From: an uncultured Flavobacterium sp.
GTDB lineage: Bacteria > Bacteroidota > Bacteroidia > Flavobacteriales > Flavobacteriaceae
Assembly (NCBI RefSeq): GCF_963422545.1
Contig: NZ_OY730253.1
Location: 1-34,471 of the forward strand
Direction: 5' to 3'
Length of the DNA stretch: 34,471 nt
The notes beneath the pieces were generated by a model, which ran no database searches, was not told the origin of the DNA, and worked only from the letters and a program-made list of their open reading frames with translations. Below, piece after piece: positions 1-6,432 of this stretch (positions within the stretch are counted from its first letter, which is position 1; each line of letters starts with the position of its first letter). A program made the translations under genes and the position numbers.

Positions 1-132
1 TACAATAAATATAGTTCCATTATTTATATCCAGAATAGAAGTATAGTTACAGCTTTGATATTTACCTAAAATAGTAATATTAGAATTAAATTTTTTGGAT
101 AGCAATTCTTTAATTTTTTGTATGGTTTGCAT
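1..132 (-). CDS. N-terminal fragment of an unknown protein, cut by the window edge
   Basis: An open frame runs on the minus strand from an ATG at 132 to the left edge without a stop, giving 44 residues beginning MQTIQKIKELLSKKFNSN. The first 20 residues look like an amphipathic lysine-rich helix; the rest alternates polar and hydrophobic residues, as in beta strands. No signal peptide or family motif is visible. It has its own intergenic space upstream (133-282), and the hairpin at 283-332 separates it from the cupin gene, so it is probably transcribed alone. I do not recognise it. The main doubt is whether so short an open stretch at an edge is coding. Confidence 0.45.
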   Translation of the reverse strand, partial: MQTIQKIKELLSKKFNSNITILGKYQSCNYTSILDINNGTIFIV

Positions 133-282
133 AATAAATATTTTAGATTTGGGTTGTGGGATTGTAAATATAAGACAGTGCGTTTTAGTTAATTTACCCT
201 TAAAAGTTTTAATTGTAATAAAATAAGGTTAAATAGAAACAAGAGTAACAAATAATAAATATCACATACAAAATCAAATCTA

Positions 283-332
283 TACAAATAATCAGCCTTC
301 AGAACATATGTCCCAAAGGCTGATTATTTGTA
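283..332 (-). terminator. Terminator hairpin after the cupin gene
   Basis: The arms 283-299 and 316-332 are perfect 17-bp reverse complements with a 16-nt loop. The hairpin lies 14 bp beyond the cupin stop codon, where a minus-strand terminator is expected. There is no long T run, so it may act partly as an mRNA-stabilising 3' structure. Confidence 0.6.
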
Positions 333-346
333 TTTAAATAGAAGTA

Positions 347-691
347 TTATTTCAAAATAACTACTTCTTCAGGAACTGTAAATAATAAAGTACAACCCGT
401 TTTTGAAAATACTGAATGTGAACTTCCTGGTGGCATATACAAATAATCACCTTTTTTTAGTTCATCTTTTCCGGAGCGAACTTCACCTTCCAGAACATAA
501 ATTTCTTCGCCTGCCGGATGAATGTGATTTGGATATGATGCCCCAGGTTCAAATTTTAATAAAAACTTTGTAGGTCTGTTTGCCTCTTTGTCAAAGAACA
601 AAATTTTAGAATAAATACCTTCAGTTTTTACGCCTTCTTCAACAAGAAGATTCCAATCTATTTCGCTGCTTTTTGTGATTTGTCTTTCCAT
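347..691 (-). CDS. Small single-domain cupin protein (ChrR/anti-sigma cupin type)
   Basis: A 114-residue protein that is essentially one cupin beta-barrel. The first cupin motif is clear: glycine at GASYPNHIHP, two histidines in HIHP, the glutamate in GEEIYVLEG and the closing glycine. The second motif is seen in GDYLYMPPGSSHS with its histidine. These residues normally bind one divalent metal, so a metal-binding fold is well supported. The substrate is unknown; relatives are annotated as ChrR-like cupins or as small oxygenases. The gene starts 12 bp after the stop of the DoxX gene and is probably co-transcribed with it. No signal peptide, so cytoplasmic. Confidence 0.85.
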   Translation of the reverse strand: MERQITKSSEIDWNLLVEEGVKTEGIYSKILFFDKEANRPTKFLLKFEPGASYPNHIHPAGEEIYVLEGEVRSGKDELKKGDYLYMPPGSSHSVFSKTGCTLLFTVPEEVVILK

Positions 692-703
692 TTTTATTGA
701 TTT

Positions 704-1135
704 TTAAATTGTTTTATTTTTCGTAATGATTTCATCTAAACTCCATTTGTAATTCTCTGTAGTTGATAAAAGAAAAGCTGCCATAGAAAATACAAATACC
801 GAATAATCTAACGGATCTTTTACTCCAAAAGAATATGTCATGGAAAGTGCAAACACAAAAGTCAAAATTGCGGCCGCAATTGAAGCCAGTCTTGTTTGAT
901 AGCCAGTGAGTAGGAGTAATGCCAAAAGCGATTCGGCAATAGTTGCCAGGACTGCGATTGTGGGAATAAGGTTTTTTGGAGCAAATGAATTTACTTGTCC
1001 CGTGTAGATTAAAAAGTTTTTCCAGCCTGAAGAATTGACTCCCCAAAATCCTAACCGACTTGAAACGGCTGATAAAAATCCTGTTGCCAAAGCAATTCGC
1101 AAAAGCAAAATTGCGTAATCCTGATATCTTTTCAT
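704..1135 (-). CDS. DoxX-family integral membrane protein
   Basis: A 143-residue protein with about four hydrophobic segments (roughly residues 8-25, 55-80, 82-102 and 108-125) and the short polar loops typical of the DoxX family. The N-terminal ILLLRIALATGFLSAV segment resembles the first DoxX helix with its conserved arginine. DoxX proteins are small inner-membrane proteins of poorly defined function, often near redox or stress genes. It sits between an AraC-type regulator upstream (88-bp gap) and the cupin gene downstream (12-bp gap), suggesting one unit regulated by the AraC protein. That regulatory link is inference. Confidence 0.8.
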   Translation of the reverse strand: MKRYQDYAILLLRIALATGFLSAVSSRLGFWGVNSSGWKNFLIYTGQVNSFAPKNLIPTIAVLATIAESLLALLLLTGYQTRLASIAAAILTFVFALSMTYSFGVKDPLDYSVFVFSMAAFLLSTTENYKWSLDEIITKNKTI

Positions 1136-1223
1136 ATACTAGTTTTATTAGTAATTATTTCTGATACAAAGATGTTACAAGTATGCTTGCTAAAGAATAG
1201 AGAATCTTGGAAAAAACATGTAA

Positions 1224-2018
1224 TTAAGAAAGAACTAGTTTTTCTTTATAAGATTTTGGAGAAATATTGGTGTGTTTCTTGAAGAAATTAGAAAAATAAA
1301 AAGGATCATTAAAGCCTAAAGCATAAGCGACTTCTTTTACTGATAATTTTTCATAAGTAAAAAGACGTTTGGCTTCAGAAATAATCAATCCGAACATTAC
1401 ATTTTGAGCTGTTTTATTAGTATGTAGTTTTGAAAGTTCATTCAATTTAGATTCGGTAGAACCAATCAAATTGGCTATTTCGTTTACGGATAGGTTTTTT
1501 TCGAAGTTTTTCAAAACCGCTTCCAGAAAATGAAGAAATACAGCGTCAGGTTTATAGATTTCGTCACCGCGATTAATTTTAGTACGGTTGATTTCGATTA
1601 AAATTAATTCGATTCGGCTGTGAATTGAAATCTGATATTGGTAGGGTGTTTCGATTAGTTCCTTTTTGATTTCTTCTAATTCCCGAACAATAACTTTAGG
1701 ATTATCAACCGAAATCATTTCGTTCATTGCAAAATGACAAAACAAACCATTATGGAAAATCAATTCCATATCAGTATCATCTTTACAAAAGAAATCATAA
1801 GTAAATTCCAAAATAAATCCACTTGCATTTTGTATGTTCCGGAAATAATGAATTTGACCCGAAGTGATTGTAATAACAGAGTTTTCAGTCAGTACAAATT
1901 CATTTTCATCTACAGAAATAGTAGTTGAGCCCGAAGTACAAAAAACTAAAATGTATTTTAATACACGTCTCGGATTTTCTAAATCTGTTGCCTGGTCAAA
2001 TGTTTTTATATCGATCAT
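1224..2018 (-). CDS. AraC-family transcriptional regulator
   Basis: A 264-residue protein. The N-terminal part (about 1-150) is beta-rich and cupin-like (ITSGQIHYFRNIQNASGF), as in AraC-type ligand-sensing domains. The C-terminal part (about 165-262) holds two helix-turn-helix motifs; the second contains VKEVAYALGFNDPFYFSNFF, the classic AraC signature, followed by KKHTNISPKSY. The inducer is unknown. The DoxX and cupin genes follow on the same strand and are the obvious targets. A TAnnTTTG element lies about 20 bp upstream of the start. Confidence 0.9.
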   Translation of the reverse strand: MIDIKTFDQATDLENPRRVLKYILVFCTSGSTTISVDENEFVLTENSVITITSGQIHYFRNIQNASGFILEFTYDFFCKDDTDMELIFHNGLFCHFAMNEMISVDNPKVIVRELEEIKKELIETPYQYQISIHSRIELILIEINRTKINRGDEIYKPDAVFLHFLEAVLKNFEKNLSVNEIANLIGSTESKLNELSKLHTNKTAQNVMFGLIISEAKRLFTYEKLSVKEVAYALGFNDPFYFSNFFKKHTNISPKSYKEKLVLS

Positions 2019-2037
2019 TTGTTTGAAAATTTATATT

Positions 2038-2045
2038 CAAAAATA
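2038..2045 (-). promoter_or_regulatory. Putative -7 element of the AraC-type gene
   Basis: On the minus strand this reads TATTTTTG, an exact TAnnTTTG match, 20 bp upstream of the start codon at 2018. No convincing -33 TTG is found at 17-23 bp, so the promoter may need an activator, possibly the AraC protein itself. Confidence 0.4.
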
Positions 2046-2113
2046 AGATTTATTTCACAAAGTTACTCTAAGTTGACACAGAGATTTATGAAGTATTTTT
2101 GAAGAAAGAAAAG

Positions 2114-2157
2114 AATAATCTCGCGATCCCGATAGCTATCGGGATTGCGAGATTATT
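2114..2157 (-). terminator. Terminator hairpin built around a dispersed palindrome
   Basis: The arm 2114-2124 pairs with 2147-2157. The interior 2126-2145 is a perfect palindrome containing TCCCGATAGCTATCGGGA, the same core that recurs at 18276-18293. The hairpin lies 18 bp beyond the SRPBCC stop codon on the minus strand. It is probably a repeat element serving as the terminator of the ArsR-SRPBCC operon. Confidence 0.6.
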
Positions 2158-2175
2158 TCATCTGCTTATGTTGAA

Positions 2176-2676
2176 TCATTTTTTAGACAAAATCTCCAAT
2201 AGCTTTTCTAAGTTATCAATACTCATTTTAAAGCCTTCTGTAAAGCCCATTTCAATTAATCTTTCCAAACGTTCCAGTGATTCATTTACAATAGTAATAT
2301 TCACTTCAGTTATACCGTTTTGTCTGCTAAAAGTATAATCCCAATCAGAACCGGGCAATTCACGATTTTCATTTTCGTCTGCAAAAGTATTGAACATTTT
2401 AAAATTGGTTTTTGGCGTAATCGAAGTATATTCCTGAACAGCCCAACGCTCCTGTCCTTCGGGACTTACCATCGCGTAGAATCGTCGCCCGCCAACTTCA
2501 AAATTCATGTGTTTTGTTCTGGATGTCCATGGTTTTGGTGCAACCCATTGGTCAAGAAGTTCCGCTTTAGTAAAAGCATCCCAAACCAGCGGAAGTTCTG
2601 CATCAAATTCTCTGTTTATAAATACCGTTTTTGTGGCTTTGTCAACGGTAAAATCAAATTGCAAATCGTTTTTCAT
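2176..2676 (-). CDS. SRPBCC / AHSA1-type lipid-binding-fold protein
   Basis: A 166-residue cytoplasmic protein of the START-like SRPBCC superfamily (AHSA1 group). The N-terminal pattern INREFDAELPLVWDAFTKAE followed by LLDQWVAPKPW is characteristic of that group, as is the long C-terminal helix around TEGFKMSIDNLEKLLEIL. Such proteins bind small hydrophobic ligands; the ligand is not predictable here. The start codon overlaps the stop of the upstream ArsR gene by 4 bp (ATGA), so the two are translationally coupled. ArsR-AHSA1 pairs are common in bacteria, but their physiological role is largely unknown. Confidence 0.85.
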   Translation of the reverse strand: MKNDLQFDFTVDKATKTVFINREFDAELPLVWDAFTKAELLDQWVAPKPWTSRTKHMNFEVGGRRFYAMVSPEGQERWAVQEYTSITPKTNFKMFNTFADENENRELPGSDWDYTFSRQNGITEVNITIVNESLERLERLIEMGFTEGFKMSIDNLEKLLEILSKK

Positions 2677-2993
2677 TTTTTCTGTTCTTTAAGTGTTAGT
2701 AATAGTTTGTCAAGCTGATTAAATTTGGTTTCCCAAATTTCTCTGAATTGAGTAATCCATTTGTCGATTTCTTTCATTTTTTCAATTTCAAGTGAATAGT
2801 AAATTTCTCTGCCTTGTTGTTCCTGTTTTATCAGGTCGCATTCTACAAGTACCCGAAGGTGTTTAGAAACAGATTGTCGGGTAGTATTAAAGTTCTCCGC
2901 AATGGCATTTGGAGTCATTGCCTGCATTGCAATTAAGGTAATAATAGACCGCCTAGTTGGGTCGGCTATTGCCTGAAAAATGTCTCGTCTCAT
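2673..2993 (-). CDS. ArsR-family winged-helix repressor
   Basis: A 106-residue winged-helix repressor. The N-terminus MRRDIFQAIADPTRRSII is a textbook ArsR start. The recognition helix is in NTTRQSVSKHLRVL, and the wing follows at EQQGREIYYSLE. The ArsR metal-site cysteine pair (CxC in the alpha-3 helix) is absent, so it is probably not a metal sensor. Relatives paired with SRPBCC genes are thought to respond to other signals. An inverted repeat at 3025-3044 covers its promoter and is the likely autoregulatory operator. It is co-transcribed with the SRPBCC gene. Confidence 0.88.
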   Translation of the reverse strand: MRRDIFQAIADPTRRSIITLIAMQAMTPNAIAENFNTTRQSVSKHLRVLVECDLIKQEQQGREIYYSLEIEKMKEIDKWITQFREIWETKFNQLDKLLLTLKEQKK

Positions 2994-3024
2994 AATACTT
3001 TAGTTTTAATTACGAAGCCAATCG

Positions 3025-3059
3025 GTTGCAAATATACGTGCAACTATTTGGTTTCGCAA
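3025..3059 (-). promoter_or_regulatory. Promoter and ArsR-type operator of the ArsR-SRPBCC operon
   Basis: On the minus strand a TTG at 3057-3059 is followed after 20 bp by TATATTTG at 3029-3036, a near-ideal Bacteroidota promoter. An inverted repeat GTTGCA-N8-TGCAAC (3025-3044) covers the -7 element. A repressor bound there would block the polymerase, which fits autoregulation by the ArsR protein. Confidence 0.7.
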
Positions 3060-3385
3060 TTTTTTTAACAATTATTTTTTAAAACAATTTATTAAAGTCA
3101 TTAACTAACAGTGTTTTATATGAACTAAATTGTCACCTTGAGCGATCCCGATCCCGAATCTTCGGGAGGGAGAATACTTATAAAACCGAAACTGCAACAT
3201 TAATAAACAAGCAAAAATTGGAATTTAGAGTTTATTAATTGGAATTTTAATTTGAAGCTATTTCCTGCTGTCCTTCCAAATCTTTTTCTTGCTAAAGAAG
3301 CAAGAAAAAGGATTTTCCCTCCCATCAGGGCTAGGGCAATCAGTTTCATAAGAAGATTTTATTTTCATTGATAGAGAATGTCCTA
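3060..3385. other. Intergenic stretch with dispersed hairpins
   Basis: No credible ORF was seen. Two short inverted repeats are visible. 3152-3167 is a TCCCGA/TCGGGA hairpin related to the palindrome family seen elsewhere. 3283-3292 pairs perfectly with 3300-3309 (TTTTTCTTGC), flanked by GC-richer sequence up to about 3345. These look like remnants of dispersed repeat elements. Confidence 0.5.
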
Positions 3386-3413
3386 TTGGTTGTAAGAGAT
3401 TTTCCTATATTTG
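3386..3413 (+). promoter_or_regulatory. Promoter of the structured leader and the 77-aa gene
   Basis: TTG at 3386-3388 is followed after 17 bp by TATATTTG at 3406-3413, an exact TAnnTTTG match. Transcription would start near 3419-3421, inside the first copy of the 19-bp repeat. That leaves an approximately 130-nt leader before the start codon at 3552. Confidence 0.65.
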
Positions 3414-3415
3414 CC

Positions 3416-3551
3416 GTTCTTAAATCTTCACATTAAGAACAAAATAAAATTGCCCTTGTGCTATGTAGTAAAGTTCCGAAAGGGCTTTGACGCCGTGAAG
3501 AAGCGTAAGACTGCTAACGCATGAGGGTTTTTATTCTTAAATCTTCACATT
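3416..3551 (+). ncRNA. Candidate structured 5' leader RNA with duplicated ends
   Basis: The 19-bp sequence ttcttaaatcttcacatta occurs at 3417-3435 and again at 3534-3552, running into the start codon of the 77-aa gene. The 5' copy also forms a hairpin (3416-3423 with 3433-3440). Between the copies lies a GC-richer stretch with competing helices. GCCCTT 3452-3457 pairs with AAGGGC 3480-3485. A 9-bp helix, 3453-3461 with 3519-3527 (two G-T pairs), excludes that one and is followed by TTTTT at 3528-3532, like an intrinsic terminator. GCGT 3503-3506 can pair with ACGC at 3490-3493 or at 3517-3520. Mutually exclusive pairing of this kind suggests an attenuator or riboswitch-like leader. I do not recognise the class. 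Confidence 0.5.
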
Positions 3552-3785
3552 ATGAGTACAAACACCCTTTCAAAAGAAGCCGAAACAAGGCTTATGAATT
3601 TTTTCAACCATACAATTGATCCAGAAACGATGGCCAAGACCATAAGGCAATTAAATTATTTACTTGCTTTAGAAGTAATGAGAAAAAATGAAACCCTTAA
3701 AAACGAAATAGACAACATAGAAAACAGCTTTTATTGGTTGAATGAACTAGCCGAAATTTTAAATCCGTATTTGGATAAGGAATAA
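3552..3785 (+). CDS. Small helical protein of unknown function (77 aa)
   Basis: A 77-residue, acidic, cysteine-free protein predicted to be nearly all helical (SKEAETRLMNFFNH, AKTIRQLNYLLALEVMRKN, LKNEIDNIENSFYWLNELA). No signal peptide or membrane segment. The ATG lies directly after the second copy of the 19-bp repeat, and no Shine-Dalgarno is visible, as is usual in this group. A good promoter and the structured leader precede it and a strong hairpin follows 17 bp after the stop, so it is a self-contained single-gene unit. I do not recognise the family; a small regulator or partner protein is possible. Confidence 0.7.
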   Translation: MSTNTLSKEAETRLMNFFNHTIDPETMAKTIRQLNYLLALEVMRKNETLKNEIDNIENSFYWLNELAEILNPYLDKE

Positions 3786-3802
3786 AATCTTTGAATCATT
3801 TT

Positions 3803-3849
3803 ATAAACAAAAAACCTCGATTTTTCTAAAATCGAGGTTTTTTGTTTAT
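3803..3849. terminator. Strong bidirectional terminator hairpin
   Basis: The arms 3803-3824 and 3828-3849 are perfect 22-bp reverse complements with a 3-nt loop. The GC core is CCTCGAT, with an A run on one side and a T run on the other. It lies immediately after the 77-aa gene and would work in either direction. Confidence 0.85.
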
Positions 3850-3884
3850 TTGCCATTTAGTGTTTTCAGAAGTAACCTTGCTGT

Positions 3885-3995
3885 GCGAAGTCTCCCGACT
3901 TCGTACCCGTTCCAATAAGCAAATAAAGAAATATAAAAGATGCTTGGATAAATTGGGATGGATTAAACAGTGTGTACGAAGTCGGGGGACTTCGC
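3885..3995. repeat. Inverted pair of a palindromic repeat
   Basis: Arm 3885-3906 (gcgaagtctcccgacttcgt...) and arm 3974-3995 are reverse complements with one mismatch over 22 bp, 67 bp apart. Each arm is itself near-palindromic (GAAGTC...GACTTC). It resembles a small non-coding repeat element between the 77-aa gene and the convergent effector-immunity operon. No ORF lies inside. Confidence 0.65.
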
Positions 3996-4083
3996 TCAGC
4001 GCATAACTTTTAATAATATTTTAATTTTCGAGAGACTTCGGAAAGCAGGAACTTTTTAGATCCATCTTCACAAGCTTTGTCGC

Positions 4084-4605
4084 TCAGAATACTTTCTTGA
4101 GTTTATTTATTTTTATTGATGATTTTGATTCTACCATTTTGTTTTCAATAACTTTCCCATTTCTATCGATTTTAAAACAAAGATCAATATAAGCACTACC
4201 TACTGTTGAATACGAAAAACTATATAATTCAATCATTAAGATAGTATATTTTGCTTTTTTTATCGCGCAAATCTTATTGGGAATTAAATTTTTAAAATTT
4301 ATTATGCTAATACCTTCTATCGGAAATTTATTTATTTCAATTAAAGGATTTTGAGGGGTATTAATTTTATTTAGAAGTTCCTTACCTATAGTTTCATCTG
4401 GACATTCTTTAGTAATTATATTTTCAGTTTTAATAACAATGTCGACAATATTATCATATATATTTTCATGAATTTTGTATAAGCTTACTGAATCATTAAT
4501 CGCTATACGACAAGATTCAATATTTTTTTGAATATATTGAGAGTTTTGATTTTGTCCATTTGCAAAACCAAACATTAAGCAGAAAAAGAAGATTTTAATT
4601 TTCAT
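4084..4605 (-). CDS. Exported small protein, probable immunity partner of the PAAR-like effector
   Basis: A 173-residue protein beginning with a signal peptide (MKIKIFFFCLMFGFANG, cleavage near residue 17), so it is exported to the periplasm. The mature part has two cysteines in a generally polar context (ESCRI, TKECPDE) plus further ones (KICAIKK, DLCFKI). No enzyme motif is seen. Its start overlaps the stop of the upstream effector-like gene by 4 bp (ATGA), a tight coupling typical of toxin-immunity pairs. A periplasmic location would suit protection against a cell-wall-targeting toxin. The family is not recognised; the immunity role is inferred only from order, overlap and export signal. 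Confidence 0.6.
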   Translation of the reverse strand: MKIKIFFFCLMFGFANGQNQNSQYIQKNIESCRIAINDSVSLYKIHENIYDNIVDIVIKTENIITKECPDETIGKELLNKINTPQNPLIEINKFPIEGISIINFKNLIPNKICAIKKAKYTILMIELYSFSYSTVGSAYIDLCFKIDRNGKVIENKMVESKSSIKINKLKKVF

Positions 4606-5855
4606 AGATTACCTGTTGTGCTATTTTTAAAACTAAAAATAGTTGATTTATAAATAATTGTTGTTCCAAAATCTCCTTTAAAAACTGATACAGATTCAAA
4701 TATTGATTCTTCTAAAATACTAGAATTAGACCAATTTTTAAATGCATTTTTTTTATGATCAGAATGTATGTATAACCATTTTTGCCAATTTGTATTAGTA
4801 CAGATATCAGCACCTTGCCAACCAATTCCTCCACCTGAGTAATCAAAATCAATATATTCATTATTAAAATATTGAGTTCCTTTTATTGTGTATTCAATAG
4901 CTGTTTTCATTTTTACATTTTCATTTCTTCCTTTAGCATTTTTTTCAAAATCAATACTTTCATTTAAATCGATATTCAAAAATTTTCGAAATGCTGGATT
5001 TCCTTGGGCACCATAATGAAATGTATGAGCATATGTTTCGTCATTCCATTTGTTTCTCATCTTTATTATAGTATCATTTAGAAACCAATTACTTTTATAT
5101 TTGGTTACTTTGGAATTAATTAGTTGTTTATGGTGATTTATAACTATAAAAGGAATAGATTTTATTACATCTAATGAAAATCCTGATTCTGAATAAGCTA
5201 AACTCGCTATTCGTAAAAAGACATCATTTTTTATTTTTAATGATTCGATATTATTATAAGTCAAAAGTTCATTTCCATTTTTATCTTTTTGTGTAGATTT
5301 CCCATTACAAACATAAACATCATTTACACTTCCTTCGTAATCAGATTCGTTTATCTTACCTTCAAAAGTACCATCTTTATTATAAAAATGTCCGTTTACA
5401 TTTATAATACGATCTATATTAGGTATAGGTGCGCCCAAAGTATTAAGATTTGTAATTTCGTTTCGTTGTCCGCAATCCCAAATTGTAATATCGACTCCTC
5501 CATATTCGCATTTTATGGTACTTCTTAAAAGTACTGCCAACTCATCCTGAAAATATACCGTTCCTGGATTTTTCCACTCACCAAGTTTCATTACTGATGC
5601 ACAAGGGCTGGAACTTAAAAAGCTTTTTTTGCAATTGCCTTTAAATATCAAACTCGTCATGTCATTCTCAACCACTGTAACAACACGTTTGTCTTGTATA
5701 CTTGGCGTATCATAATTTGCCTTTAAGTCACCTTCAGGAATGGTGCATGAATTGCATCTAATTTTGGCGCCGTCAATAACAAATTTTAAACCATTTTTAG
5801 CTTCTTGTTTTTCTTCTCTTTGCTTTCTTAGTAAAGTATTATCCGGTTTTGCCAT
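4602..5855 (-). CDS. PAAR-like (DUF4280) protein with C-terminal putative toxin domain
   Basis: A 417-residue protein without a signal peptide. Residues about 22-130 match the DUF4280/PAAR-like pattern: VIDGAKIRCNSC, a mid-domain FKGNCKK and PCASV, and STIKCEYGGVDITIWDCG, with six cysteines (34, 37, 75, 85, 116, 128). DUF4280 proteins cap the spike of type VI secretion systems and often carry effector domains. A linker follows (151-188, VNGHFYNKDGTFEG), then a separate domain (about 210-355). That domain begins LRIASLAYSESG and contains GNPAFRKFL and GGGIGWQGAD, faintly resembling SleB-like or lysozyme-like wall hydrolases with Glu223 as a candidate catalytic residue. No T6SS structural genes are in the window, so this would be an orphan effector cassette. 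The toxin activity is inference. Confidence 0.7.
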   Translation of the reverse strand: MAKPDNTLLRKQREEKQEAKNGLKFVIDGAKIRCNSCTIPEGDLKANYDTPSIQDKRVVTVVENDMTSLIFKGNCKKSFLSSSPCASVMKLGEWKNPGTVYFQDELAVLLRSTIKCEYGGVDITIWDCGQRNEITNLNTLGAPIPNIDRIINVNGHFYNKDGTFEGKINESDYEGSVNDVYVCNGKSTQKDKNGNELLTYNNIESLKIKNDVFLRIASLAYSESGFSLDVIKSIPFIVINHHKQLINSKVTKYKSNWFLNDTIIKMRNKWNDETYAHTFHYGAQGNPAFRKFLNIDLNESIDFEKNAKGRNENVKMKTAIEYTIKGTQYFNNEYIDFDYSGGGIGWQGADICTNTNWQKWLYIHSDHKKNAFKNWSNSSILEESIFESVSVFKGDFGTTIIYKSTIFSFKNSTTGNL

Positions 5856-5998
5856 TATAGTGAGGTTTTATAAATGTTATACATAAGGGTTGTTTTTTCT
5901 TTTTCTATTTCTACAGTCGCTAAATCTATTTGGTCTTCCCTATAGTTAGTTGTTTGATGTAGAAGTAAAGCAAAGTCAAAATTGTAATTTATATAACC
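5855..5998 (-). pseudogene. Truncated 3' relic of a gene upstream of the effector
   Basis: A 47-codon open frame (GYINYNFDFALLL...YNIYKTSL) has coding-like composition, rich in charged and varied residues. It has no usable start codon except an ATG nine codons from its end, and a stop codon directly precedes it at 5999-6001. Its TAA overlaps the effector ATG by one base (TAATG), the kind of junction made by translationally coupled genes. I read it as the C-terminal remnant of a former operon partner. The family is not recognised. Confidence 0.45.
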
Positions 5999-6153
5999 TT
6001 AACAAGATTTATAAATAACAGAATAAGACATAATTTAATTTGATAAATAAAAGAAGAAGGTGTTTTGTATTGAGAAGTTTTGTGAGATCTTGTTGTCTTA
6101 AAAGAACTAAATATTTTTAAATACAAGATTCTAGTCTTTGGCGAGCTTCTTAT

Positions 6154-6229
6154 GGAGATTTCTCGTTCCTCGAAATGACAAAAAATAAGAATAAAAACTT
6201 TATGACATTGCTCCCGATAACTGTCGGGA
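6154..6229. repeat. Half-copy of a dispersed repeat plus a TCCCGATA palindrome
   Basis: Positions 6154-6179 are the reverse complement of 32353-32378 over 26 bp (core CGAGGAACGAGAAAT), so the same element appears in two places. A degenerate palindrome tcccgataactgtcggga follows at 6212-6229, related to those at 2127-2144 and 18276-18293. The rest of the 5999-6432 interval shows no gene, apart from the two hairpins listed next. Confidence 0.6.
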
Positions 6230-6259
6230 TTACGAGAAATTCTTTGTAGATTATTTATA

Positions 6260-6287
6260 CCTACAAGGTTGAAAAAAACCTTGTAGG
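6260..6287. repeat. Short hairpin in the efflux-operon 3' region
   Basis: Arms 6260-6270 and 6277-6287 (CCTACAAGGTT/AACCTTGTAGG) are perfect complements with a 6-nt A-rich loop. It lies beyond the main terminator of the efflux operon and may act as a second stop or be a dispersed repeat. Confidence 0.5.
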
Positions 6288-6305
6288 AAAGTGCAAAAAC
6301 AAAAA

Positions 6306-6332
6306 AGGACGATACTTATCAGGTATCGTCCT
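6306..6332 (-). terminator. Intrinsic terminator of the RND efflux operon
   Basis: Arms 6306-6315 and 6323-6332 (AGGACGATAC/GTATCGTCCT) are perfect complements with a 7-nt loop. Read on the minus strand the hairpin is followed by a T-rich tract (complement of 6295-6305). It lies 100 bp beyond the stop of the adaptor gene, the last gene of the operon. Confidence 0.75.
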
Positions 6333-6432
6333 AAAGGAAAATTTGATTTACATTCTCGAATCATTTCTAATTTTTGAATGCCGCATTAAGCGTACAGTTT
6401 TTGGTGAACTACTATAGAAAGCTAAACGCAGG

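Noticed and set aside
732..1046. 104-codon minus-strand ORF overlapping the DoxX gene in another frame
   Set aside because: The DoxX frame has clear membrane helices and family character; this one is its shadow.
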